Assembly: GCF_900100795.1 (NCBI RefSeq)
Contig: NZ_FNCO01000004.1
Coordinates: forward strand, 124,001-188,000
Length of the DNA stretch: 64,000 bases
Source of the DNA: Pseudomonas abietaniphila
GTDB taxonomy: Bacteria; Pseudomonadota; Gammaproteobacteria; Pseudomonadales; Pseudomonadaceae
Reading direction: 5' to 3'
In this document: in pieces, positions 9,275-16,313 of the stretch
Layout: each line of letters opens with the position of its first letter
How positions within the stretch are numbered: position 1 is the stretch's first letter
The notes under the pieces: generated by a model
The model's input: the letters and a program-made list of their open reading frames with translations, nothing else
Told to the model about the DNA's origin: nothing
Databases searched by the model: none
Made by a program: the position numbers and the translations under genes

Positions 9275-9299
9275 GTCTTCTGATGTAGATTAAGAAGAC
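9275..9299. promoter_or_regulatory. Inverted repeat upstream of the GntR gene, possible operator
   Basis: GTCTTCT and AGAAGAC are perfect 7-base inverted arms separated by 11 bases, 20 bases before the GntR start. They sit in an AT-rich 262-base divergent region. Autoregulation and control of the divergent enzyme/transporter genes is inference. Most FCD-type GntR sites have shorter spacers, so this is tentative. Confidence 0.35.
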
Positions 9300-9319
9300 A
9301 AGCGGAAGGATGAAAAAGA

Positions 9320-10054
9320 ATGAGTGAAATGAATGTTCAACCCGTGGCGCGGCGACCTCATCTGGCTGAGCACATCGCCCGCTCACTGAGCGATGAGATT
9401 GCGTCTGGACGGTTGCGTCCCGGAGACCGCCTGCCCACTGAACAGTTTCTTTCGCAAAATTTCGGGGTAAGCAGGAACGTCGTACGGGAAGGGATCGCGA
9501 CGCTTCGAGCGCAGGGTCTGATCCAGTCACGTCAGGGCGTGGGCGTGTTCGTCTCCGCGGCGCCCCAATCGGAGGAGCCTTCCACGCAGCGCAAGCCCAC
9601 GTCTTTGCTGGACGGTGACAATACGATTCGCAACATGTTCGAAGTGCGGGCCGTACTGGAAAGCCAGGCTGCCGCGCTTGCGGCGACGCACATGACGGCT
9701 CACAAGCTGAAAATGATCCAGGCTGCGGTCCTGCGAATGCAGTACGAAGGCGAACCGACGCTGGACACCGTGAACGCCGACCTCGACTTCCATCGGGCCG
9801 TGGCCGCAGCATCTGGCAATGACTATCTCGAGACGATGATTCGCACGGTGCTCGAACCGATGCGGGCGCTGATCACCATGAACTTTGCGCGACGAGGCCC
9901 GGTGTTCAGCAATATTCCACATGCAGCACGCGGTGAGCATGAGGAGCTTGTGCAGGCGTTGACTGACCGGAATGCAGCGGCGGCACGTCAGATCATGGGG
10001 CAGCATATCGTCATTGCAGCATCCCGATTCGGCTACGACATTGCTTTCTTTTAA
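9320..10054 (+). CDS. GntR-family regulator, FadR/FCD type
   Basis: A 244-residue transcription factor. Residues about 12-75 form the winged helix (LSDEIASGRLRPGDRLPTEQFLSQNFGVSRNVVREGIATLRAQGL). The C-terminal two-thirds are an all-helical FCD ligand domain with candidate metal ligands Asp and His in DLDFHRAV and His in PHAARGEHEELV. AAGGA lies about 10 bases before the start. It is divergent from the enolase-superfamily and AEC genes and most likely represses them until an acid metabolite binds. Confidence 0.92.
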   Translation: MSEMNVQPVARRPHLAEHIARSLSDEIASGRLRPGDRLPTEQFLSQNFGVSRNVVREGIATLRAQGLIQSRQGVGVFVSAAPQSEEPSTQRKPTSLLDGDNTIRNMFEVRAVLESQAAALAATHMTAHKLKMIQAAVLRMQYEGEPTLDTVNADLDFHRAVAAASGNDYLETMIRTVLEPMRALITMNFARRGPVFSNIPHAARGEHEELVQALTDRNAAAARQIMGQHIVIAASRFGYDIAFF

Positions 10055-10163
10055 TGTCGATCAGCAGATGGCAGTTGTCTCGTTATCCTACAAGAGAGCT
10101 TTCATTCCTGCCTGATACCTGGCCCTTATACCCGGCCGATCATGCCTGCTGTGCGTCAAAGCA

Positions 10164-10730
10164 TTACTTGGCGCCCCACACCCCGCTCAGCGCCGACAAC
10201 GCCGAACCGCTTGCGCCCTGCTGACCCAGGTATTGCAGGATCACCGGTACAAACTGGCTGACCATGCCGCTGTCCATCCCCAGCGCACCGAAGGCCTTGT
10301 TCACGTCGCCCATGCTTTGCACATTGCCCAGCGCGCTGCTGATAGCCGAGTTGCCGTTGCCAGAGCTGCCGCCGAGCATGCTGCCCAGACCGCCGAGGCT
10401 ACCCAGTGCGGTAGTGCCCGACAGTTGATCGAGGCCCGGCACTGACTGGGTCAGGCTGGAGTAGTCATTGCCGGCCAGTTTGTTCTTGGCCAGTCCCAAC
10501 AATGCGCCGGTTCCGCCTACCGCTTGTTGCGGCGTGACGTTCAGTTGTGTGCCCAGCGTGTTGAGCAGCCCGGCAGCTTCCGGGGCGGCGGTGGCTTTCT
10601 GTTGTCCGCCTGTGGCGCCGGAAACGGCGTTAGCCGCATCGTTCAGGTTGAAGGCGAAGACCGGTGATGCTGCAAGCGCCATCAAAGTCGCCAGTGCAGC
10701 GCCGCGTGTGTTTTTCATTGAAACCTTCAT
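10164..10730 (-). CDS. DUF2780 family exported protein
   Basis: A 188-residue protein with a signal peptide (about the first 27 residues, ending ASPVFA), then a Gly/Ser/Leu-rich body matching the DUF2780 family (VcgC/VcgE-like) in layout. That body has a repeated pattern of LLNTLGTQLNVTPQQA, a glycine-rich linker, and a C-terminal helix pair with VIQYLGQQG-like text (here VILQYLGQQGAS). The ATG at 10730 has GAGG about 8 bases upstream; a second in-frame ATG at 10718 is possible. Function is unknown. It sits beside the ECF sigma pair in the opposite direction. Confidence 0.8.
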   Translation of the reverse strand: MKVSMKNTRGAALATLMALAASPVFAFNLNDAANAVSGATGGQQKATAAPEAAGLLNTLGTQLNVTPQQAVGGTGALLGLAKNKLAGNDYSSLTQSVPGLDQLSGTTALGSLGGLGSMLGGSSGNGNSAISSALGNVQSMGDVNKAFGALGMDSGMVSQFVPVILQYLGQQGASGSALSALSGVWGAK

Positions 10731-10788
10731 TGAACCCACCTCATTTGCCAGAGAACCGGCCATGGCCGGGTAAACACGCGTTGGACCC

Positions 10789-10980
10789 TTATGCAGAGAT
10801 AAGTTCCAAAGGCCCAGCCTTCACCGCACCTGAGAAATAGATGCGCCGGCCTGCATCCACTTTATAGGCGGGCAACGTATCCCCTGCATGAGCCGCAAGG
10901 GTCGCGACTGCGTCGCCTGACAGGCGGTGGATTTCCCATTTCTCGGACGAGTAAAAAAGGTGAATGGAACTGCGGCTCAA
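10789..10980 (-). CDS. Possible small protein (63 aa), hypothetical
   Basis: The frame reads like a folded protein (HLFYSSEKWEIHRLSGDAVATLAAHAGDTLPAYKVDAGRR in two pieces, ending GPLELISA), with balanced composition and an amphipathic pattern. It begins with TTG and has only a weak AGG upstream, so the start is doubtful. It lies between the DUF2780 gene and the divergent sigma factor, in the same direction as DUF2780. I do not recognise a family. Confidence 0.4.
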   Translation of the reverse strand: MSRSSIHLFYSSEKWEIHRLSGDAVATLAAHAGDTLPAYKVDAGRRIYFSGAVKAGPLELISA

Positions 10981-11043
10981 CCTGGACTAACCTGCCAGCA
11001 TTCGGGCGACCAGCGGGGTCGTCGTCGTTTTCATGTCTGGAGA

Positions 11044-11598
11044 GTGCCCATTTCTTCTGTCGACGCCGATGAACTCCGGCAACTGCTGGCTCAGTGTTCA
11101 CTGGGTAACCGCCGCGCTTTCGAAAGCCTCTACCGCAAGGTTTCGGGACACTTGTTTGCCGTGGCCCTTCGCTGCATGGGGCACCGCGACCAGGCTGAGG
11201 ACGTGGTGCAGGAAGCCTTCGTGCGGATCTGGAACAGCGCCTCTCAGTACGATGCCAACCTCTCGGCGCCGATGACCTGGATGGTCAGCATCACGCGCAA
11301 CAAGGCGATCGATCAGTTACGCAAACACCGCGAAGAGCCGCTGACCGACGAACAGGCCCAGGCGCTGTTCGATCAGGCACCTTCCGCGCACGAGCAAATG
11401 GAAAGCCACCGGGATGCCAAAGCACTGCAGCACTGCCTCGACACTCTCGAAGGCATGCAGCGTCAGTCGATCATCACCGCGTACTTCCATGGCGCATCCC
11501 ACGGTGATCTGGTGACACAGCTGGCCGCGCCGCTGGGCACGGTCAAATCGTGGATACGCCGAGGCATGGAACGTCTGCGCAGGTGCCTCGAATCATGA
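11044..11598 (+). CDS. ECF-type RNA polymerase sigma factor
   Basis: A 184-residue ECF sigma factor. Region 2 spans about residues 15-85, with GHRDQAEDVVQEAFVRIWNSASQYD contacting the -10 element and MTWMVSITRNKAIDQLRK as its end. A linker rich in Glu and Gln follows. Region 4 is at about 128-182 (LEGMQRQSIITAYFHGASHGDLVTQLAAPLGTVKSWIRRGMERLR in part). The GTG at 11044 gives the N-terminus closest to the family, though GGAG is only 1-2 bases away, so the start is uncertain. It overlaps the anti-sigma gene by the sequence ATGA. This resembles sigma factors paired with RskA-like anti-sigma factors. Confidence 0.9.
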   Translation: MPISSVDADELRQLLAQCSLGNRRAFESLYRKVSGHLFAVALRCMGHRDQAEDVVQEAFVRIWNSASQYDANLSAPMTWMVSITRNKAIDQLRKHREEPLTDEQAQALFDQAPSAHEQMESHRDAKALQHCLDTLEGMQRQSIITAYFHGASHGDLVTQLAAPLGTVKSWIRRGMERLRRCLES

Positions 11599-12269
11599 AC
11601 TATCGCCAACCCGAACTGCGCCGCGCACTGGCTGCCGATTACGCCATCGGCCTGATGCCCTCGACCGCTCGCAGACGCTTTGAAACCCTGCTGCTGGATG
11701 ATCCGACACTGCGTGCGGAAGTGGCTCAATGGCAGGAAAACCTGGTCGGCTTGACCACATCCCTTGAGCCTCAACCGGTCCCTGGGCGGGTATGGCAACA
11801 CATCCTCGCGAGGATCGAACCGCAGCGCCTGCACGTGCCGGAAAAACGGCCGTTCTGGAGCTGGATGCGCGTTACTGCGGTGGCCTGCACGCTGGTCGTC
11901 GCCGTCATCGTCGGCGTGATCTATAACCGTGACACGCCTGCCTTCAACGCCACGCTGGTCGCGTCCAACCAGCAACCGGCGCTGACGGTGCAAGCCTTTG
12001 ACCGTTATCTGAACGTCGAGCCGGTCACCGTAGCGTCTGTGGAAACCGGTCGCAGTCTTGAACTGTGGGCCATTCCGGTAGATGGCGTTCCGGTGTCGCT
12101 GGGCGTCATCCCGGACAACGGAAAAGGCCGTGTCGAGCTGAACGAAAGCCAGCGCAAATTGCTCGGGACACAGACCACAATGGCGATCACGCTGGAACCC
12201 AAAGGTGGCTCGCCATCGGGCAAACCGACCGGGCCGGTTCTGTACAAAGGGCAGTTGGCATCGTTGTGA
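11595..12269 (+). CDS. Anti-sigma factor, RskA-like
   Basis: A 224-residue membrane-anchored anti-sigma factor. The cytoplasmic N-terminus (about 1-85) holds a zinc-less ASD-type helical domain. One membrane helix lies at about 92-110 (TAVACTLVVAVIVGVIY), and the periplasmic RskA C-terminal domain ends with the family-typical GGSPSGKPTGPVLYKG. Its start overlaps the sigma stop by four bases, so the pair is coupled. The signal it senses is not evident. Confidence 0.9.
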   Translation: MNYRQPELRRALAADYAIGLMPSTARRRFETLLLDDPTLRAEVAQWQENLVGLTTSLEPQPVPGRVWQHILARIEPQRLHVPEKRPFWSWMRVTAVACTLVVAVIVGVIYNRDTPAFNATLVASNQQPALTVQAFDRYLNVEPVTVASVETGRSLELWAIPVDGVPVSLGVIPDNGKGRVELNESQRKLLGTQTTMAITLEPKGGSPSGKPTGPVLYKGQLASL

Positions 12270-12275
12270 CGCCGG

Positions 12276-12944
12276 TCACGGTACAGCGACGTCAATCAGC
12301 CTTTGTGGCTCGAAGAGCCGGGCAAGCTGACGCGTCCAGAGCGCCGACCCTGCCCGGAGAGGCGGGCGTCGGCTGAACACGTTGGCGAATTGTTCTCCAT
12401 TGCGCAGCTTCTCACGCAGGCTCGTGAGCCTGAGTCCGCCTTGATGATCGCGCTCCCAGTAAAGCGGCTCGCTGAAATACCGCACCCGGGTCGCCACTTC
12501 CGGCGACGCTTTGATCCCCTGAAGATTCTGCCACCAGGACCTGTCCACGGGCGTTTTCTGCGCCTGGCGATGGGCGTGCAACGACGAGGGTGGCAGTCGT
12601 GCGTGGGTAATCAGCGAGAAACCGGACAGCCAAGGCGCCCATAAATGAGAGGCGCCACTGACAAAACATTCGCCCGGTGCAAAATCAGCCTCGCAGTCCT
12701 CTTGTTGACGGTACGCCGGTGCGATCCGGACATGCTGCCGATAAGCGGAGCGATACCCCGACTGACACACCTGCTTGGGAATACCCGCCCACATGCAAGC
12801 ATTGGCATTCTCGAAGAACGCGGTGGAAGAAATCCAGCGCTGCGCATCCGGCCCCAGCTCGTCACTCGCCAATCCGGCGGGCACCACAAAAAAACACACC
12901 CCGATCCACACGAAAACCAATGTCTGTAGCGCCCGCATCAACAT
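12276..12944 (-). CDS. Exported Cys-rich protein resembling DUF1190
   Basis: A 222-residue protein with a signal peptide (MRALQTLVFVWIGVCFFVVPAGLAS). The body contains paired-Cys motifs spaced as in DUF1190 (YgiB-like) proteins: ANACMWAGIPKQVCQSGYRSAY, then EDCEADFAPGECFV, then a Trp/Pro-rich segment SHLWAPWLSGF. The resemblance to DUF1190 is by eye and moderate. ATGs at 12944 and 12938 are both possible. The gene converges on the anti-sigma gene with a 6-base gap. Role unknown; cell-envelope location is inferred. Confidence 0.65.
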   Translation of the reverse strand: MLMRALQTLVFVWIGVCFFVVPAGLASDELGPDAQRWISSTAFFENANACMWAGIPKQVCQSGYRSAYRQHVRIAPAYRQQEDCEADFAPGECFVSGASHLWAPWLSGFSLITHARLPPSSLHAHRQAQKTPVDRSWWQNLQGIKASPEVATRVRYFSEPLYWERDHQGGLRLTSLREKLRNGEQFANVFSRRPPLRAGSALWTRQLARLFEPQRLIDVAVP

Positions 12945-13096
12945 GTATTGCCCACGACCTGAAAAAAACCGGGCGGACAAATAGCACGCAGAACCGACGC
13001 TCGATACAAGCGGGGTCGTAAGTCAAAATTTCCTTTCTAAATTGCAGAAATGCCCTACGCGGTTCACTGCAACAGCTTACGACAGACACAAAAAAA

Positions 13097-13117
13097 GCGA
13101 CCCGGAGGTCGCCTTTT
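13097..13117 (-). terminator. Rho-independent terminator after fdhA
   Basis: Stem GCGACC/GGTCGC with a 4-base loop is flanked by A7 on the left and CTTTTT on the right. It can therefore end transcription from either side: fdhA on the minus strand and any plus-strand read-through. Confidence 0.82.
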
Positions 13118-13134
13118 TCTTGTCCCTTACGGCA

Positions 13135-14334
13135 TCAAGCCGCGCTGAACAGCTTGTGTGGGTCGATCACAAATTTCTTCGGTACGCCCGCATCGAATTC
13201 GCCGTAGCCACGCGGTGCGTCGTCCAGACTGATCACCTGCACGCCGACCACTTCCGCGATGTTGATGCGGTCCCACATGATGGCTTGCATCAGTTGGCGG
13301 TTGTACTTCATGACCGGGGTCTGGCCGGTGTGGAAGCTGTGGGATTTCGCCCAGCCCAGGCCGAAGCGGATGCTCAGGCTGCCCATTTTGGCGGCAGCGT
13401 CGACCGCACCTGGGTCTTCGGTGACGTACAGGCCGGGGATACCGATCTTGCCGGCAACACGCACCACGCCCATCAGCGAGTTGAGCACGGTGGCCGGAGC
13501 TTCCGCCTTGACGCCAGCATGACCGTGACCACGGGCTTCGAAGCCCACGGCATCGACGGCGCAGTCCACTTCAGGCTCGCCCAGCAGTGCGGCGATCTGT
13601 TCGTGCAGCGGAGTGTCCTTAGACAGGTCGGCGATTTCGAAGCCTTGGGCTTTGGCGTGCGCCAGGCGAACAGGGTTGACGTCACCGACGATAACCACCG
13701 CAGCGCCCAGCAGACGCGCCGAAGCAGCAGCGGCCAGACCCACAGGACCGGCACCTGCGATGTACACCGAGCTGCCCGGGCCGACGCCGGCCGTCACTGC
13801 ACCGTGGTAACCGGTTGGCAGAATGTCCGAGAGACAGGTCAGGTCGCGGATCTTTTCCATCGCCTTGTCACGATCAGGCAGTTTGAGCAGGTTGAAGTCG
13901 GCATAGGGCACCAGCACGTATTCGGCCTGGCCACCGGTCCAGTCGCCCATGTCGACATAGCCATAAGCGCCGCCAGGACGGGCCGGGTTGACGGTCAGGC
14001 ACACGCCGGTGTGTTGTTCTTTGCACGAGCGGCACAAGCCACAGGCGACGTTGAACGGAACGGATACCAAATCGCCGATCTTCAGGTTTTCGACGCCGCT
14101 GCCCATTTCGATCACCTCACCGGTGATCTCATGGCCCAGAACCAGGCCGACCTGGGCCGTGGTACGACCGCGGACCATGTGCTGGTCAGAGCCGCAGATG
14201 TTGGTGGATACCACGCGCAGGATGACGCCGTGCTCAATCTTCTTGCCGCGCGGGTCCTGCATTTTTGGATAGTCAATTTTCTGTACTTCGACCTTGCCTG
14301 CGCCGAGATACACCACACCACGATTACCAGACAT
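13135..14334 (-). CDS. fdhA: Glutathione-independent formaldehyde dehydrogenase
   Basis: A 399-residue zinc alcohol-dehydrogenase family enzyme that oxidises formaldehyde to formate with tightly bound NAD. Catalytic zinc ligands are visible as Cys47 (STNICGSDQH) and His68 (LGHE). The structural zinc site is Cys98, 101, 104 and 112 (ACGLCRSCKEQHTGVC), and the nucleotide fold is at IAGAGPVGLAAA. It is the last gene of the glyA-soxBDAG-purU-fdhA run and removes formaldehyde released by sarcosine oxidase. A repeat-filled gap of about 198 bases separates it from purU, so it may be partly independent in expression. Confidence 0.96.
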   Translation of the reverse strand: MSGNRGVVYLGAGKVEVQKIDYPKMQDPRGKKIEHGVILRVVSTNICGSDQHMVRGRTTAQVGLVLGHEITGEVIEMGSGVENLKIGDLVSVPFNVACGLCRSCKEQHTGVCLTVNPARPGGAYGYVDMGDWTGGQAEYVLVPYADFNLLKLPDRDKAMEKIRDLTCLSDILPTGYHGAVTAGVGPGSSVYIAGAGPVGLAAAASARLLGAAVVIVGDVNPVRLAHAKAQGFEIADLSKDTPLHEQIAALLGEPEVDCAVDAVGFEARGHGHAGVKAEAPATVLNSLMGVVRVAGKIGIPGLYVTEDPGAVDAAAKMGSLSIRFGLGWAKSHSFHTGQTPVMKYNRQLMQAIMWDRINIAEVVGVQVISLDDAPRGYGEFDAGVPKKFVIDPHKLFSAA

Positions 14335-14444
14335 GCTTTCACCTCGCTGAATTGTTTTTATGGATGCAGCTGTGTAACGGAGAAATGCGTTGCTTGGTGT
14401 TGCTGCAACGCACTGGTTGCTCTGGTTTGAATTCGTTCATCGGC

Positions 14445-14532
14445 CCTGTAAGAGCGCTTGCCCGCGACCCAGACGGCGCGGTGTATCAGACAGACCGCGT
14501 CCGCGTTCATCGCGGGCAAGCGCGCCTACAGG
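14445..14532. repeat. REP palindrome pair, 'GTAGGAGCGCGCTTGCCCGCGA' family
   Basis: The ends CCTGTAAGAGCGCTTGCCCG and CGGGCAAGCGCGCCTACAGG are inverted and can fold together. It sits between purU and fdhA. Relatives in the window are at 16192, 22365, 24818, 44104 and 54884. Confidence 0.88.
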
Positions 14533-15390
14533 TCAAAGCACTACAGTCCTGTTGGCGTTCAGGAACACACGCCGTTCAATGTGATACCCCACCGCCCGGG
14601 CCAGGGTCAGGCCTTCGATGTCGCGGCCCTTGGCGATCAGGTCCTCGGGGTAGTGACTGTGGTCCACCACCTCGACGCCCTGGGCGATGATCGGACCTTC
14701 GTCCAGATCGTTGTTGATGTAATGCGCGGTCGCACCGACCAGTTTCACGCCTTTGTTGTAGGCCTGGTGGTAAGGCTTGGCGCCCTTGAACCCAGGCAAC
14801 AACGAGTGATGAATATTGATCGCGCGGCCGTCGAGCTTGCGGCACAACTCCGGCGACAGCACCTGCATGTAGCGGGCAAGCACCACCAGTTCAGCCCCTG
14901 TGTCTTCGATCACCTGCATCACCTTGGCTTCCTGCGAAGGCTTGTCGTTGGGGTCGAGGGGGAAATGGTAGTAGGGAATGTCGTGCCAGCGCGCCAAAGG
15001 TTCGAGATCAGGGTGATTGGACACCACCGCGACGACATCCATCGACAGCTGGTTGATGCGCTGACGGTAGAGCAGGTCGTTTAGGCAGTGATCGGCCTTG
15101 GAGACCATGATCACGACTTTTGGCCGGTAGTTCGGCGCCGTCAGCTCGAAGATCATGCCGAACGCTTCACCCCGTTCAGCCAGGCCTGCCCGAAAAGAGG
15201 CCTCATTGAAGCCATCAGGCTGACGGAATTCGACACGGATGAAAAAACGGCTGGAGAGCCGGTCATCGAACGAATGGTGCTCGGTGACGTAGCAGCCCTG
15301 CTCGAACAGGTAACGCGTCACCGCGTCCACCGTGCCCAATACGCTCGGGCAGTCGGCAGTCAAAATCCAGGTATCGGGGGCGCGGCTCAT
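14533..15390 (-). CDS. purU: Formyltetrahydrofolate deformylase
   Basis: A 285-residue enzyme hydrolysing 10-formyl-tetrahydrofolate to formate and tetrahydrofolate. An N-terminal ACT domain (about 1-80) is followed by a formyltransferase-fold domain. The Asn-His-Asp catalytic set is visible in VVSNHPDLEP, INIHHSLLPGFKGAKPYHQA and DEGPIIAQGVE. The ATG at 15390 has GAGGA 6 bases upstream. Placement after soxG fits recycling of folate loaded by sarcosine oxidase. Its 3' end abuts a REP element. Confidence 0.95.
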   Translation of the reverse strand: MSRAPDTWILTADCPSVLGTVDAVTRYLFEQGCYVTEHHSFDDRLSSRFFIRVEFRQPDGFNEASFRAGLAERGEAFGMIFELTAPNYRPKVVIMVSKADHCLNDLLYRQRINQLSMDVVAVVSNHPDLEPLARWHDIPYYHFPLDPNDKPSQEAKVMQVIEDTGAELVVLARYMQVLSPELCRKLDGRAINIHHSLLPGFKGAKPYHQAYNKGVKLVGATAHYINNDLDEGPIIAQGVEVVDHSHYPEDLIAKGRDIEGLTLARAVGYHIERRVFLNANRTVVL

Positions 15391-15402
15391 AGTTATTCCT
15401 CG

Positions 15403-15510
15403 GATCGTTCCCACGCTCTGTGTGGGAATGCAGTTCAGGACGCTCAGCGTCCTTCACATGGGACGCGGAGCGTCCCGGGATGCGTTCCCACGCGGAGCAT
15501 GGGAACGATC
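15403..15510. repeat. Long inverted repeat, 'GATCGTTCCCACGC' family
   Basis: It begins GATCGTTCCCACGCTCTGTG and ends with the inverse (GGAGCATGGGAACGATC). Between them are two inner inverted blocks around GACGCTCAGCGTCC and GGACGCGGAGCGTCC. The same element occurs at 38072, 42969 and 46463. Here it separates soxG from purU. Confidence 0.88.
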
Positions 15511-15515
15511 AGTGC

Positions 15516-16148
15516 TTACGCCGCGACGCCCAGGCCGTACTCAGCGCTCGCGTCCTGCAGCCACAGCCACCAGTAATCGGCGAAGCTGCGGCGGATGACC
15601 AGTTCCCAGGTCTCTTCGCCGGTACGACGGATGACCAGTTGCGACTTGGCGAACACGGTACCGACGGCCTTGCCCACCGGGAAGTTGCTTGGGTGGACGT
15701 CATAGCTGGTGGACTTCATCAGCACTTCACGGACGTTCGGGCCGGTCAGCTCCAGCAGCGATTGACCGCCACTGACGTTGACCACCTGAATGTGCAGGCC
15801 GGCCAGCGCTTCACGCAGCTTCTGTTCGGCCGCGAACTCTTCGCCGGTCGGTACGATCAGTAGCCACTCATCCGGGCCCATCCATTGAATCGAGCTTTCA
15901 CCACTGGTCACCAGCGCCAGTGCGCCCGGCAGTTCCATGCCCAGCGCCTTGTGCACGCCAGCGGCGAACGCTGGATCGTGGGCATCGCCACGAATAGTCA
16001 GGTGGCCCAGCAATTTTTTCTCGCGCAGCACCACACCCGGGTTGGTGCGGCCTTTGCCAACCAGGCTTTTCAGGTCGGCGTGAAACAGAGGTGACTCGAC
16101 TTTGACGTCGGTCGTGGGCCGCTGTTGGTAAACGTTGGCTGTGGTCAT
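15516..16148 (-). CDS. soxG: Sarcosine oxidase gamma subunit
   Basis: A 210-residue subunit of heterotetrameric sarcosine oxidase. It has the GcvT-like fold typical of SoxG and the family segment SSIQWMGPDEWLLIVP, then a C-terminal SFADYWWLWLQDAS. AGGTG lies about 5 bases before the ATG. It normally follows soxA closely; here a 165-base gap containing a REP element intervenes. Confidence 0.95.
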   Translation of the reverse strand: MTTANVYQQRPTTDVKVESPLFHADLKSLVGKGRTNPGVVLREKKLLGHLTIRGDAHDPAFAAGVHKALGMELPGALALVTSGESSIQWMGPDEWLLIVPTGEEFAAEQKLREALAGLHIQVVNVSGGQSLLELTGPNVREVLMKSTSYDVHPSNFPVGKAVGTVFAKSQLVIRRTGEETWELVIRRSFADYWWLWLQDASAEYGLGVAA

Positions 16149-16191
16149 AGAGCACCTGTTTTGAATTCTGTTGTGTTGCCGAAGCGCCTCA

Positions 16192-16283
16192 CTGCAGGAG
16201 CGCGCTTGCCCGCGAATGCGCTGTGTCAGTCACCATTGATGTATTCGATCTGACGCATTCGCGGGCAAGCGCGCTCCTACAGG
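16192..16283. repeat. REP palindrome pair between soxA and soxG
   Basis: Inverted ends CTGCAGGAGCGCGCTTGCCC and GGGCAAGCGCGCTCCTACAGG flank an inner complementary pair (GCGAATGCG/CGCATTCGC). It is located inside the sox operon. Confidence 0.9.
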
Positions 16284-16313
16284 TCAAAACCGTGGGAGCG
16301 AACTTTCGCCCTC

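Noticed and set aside
13042..14430. 462-codon plus-strand frame opposite fdhA
   Set aside because: Antisense shadow; fdhA zinc and NAD sites are clear.
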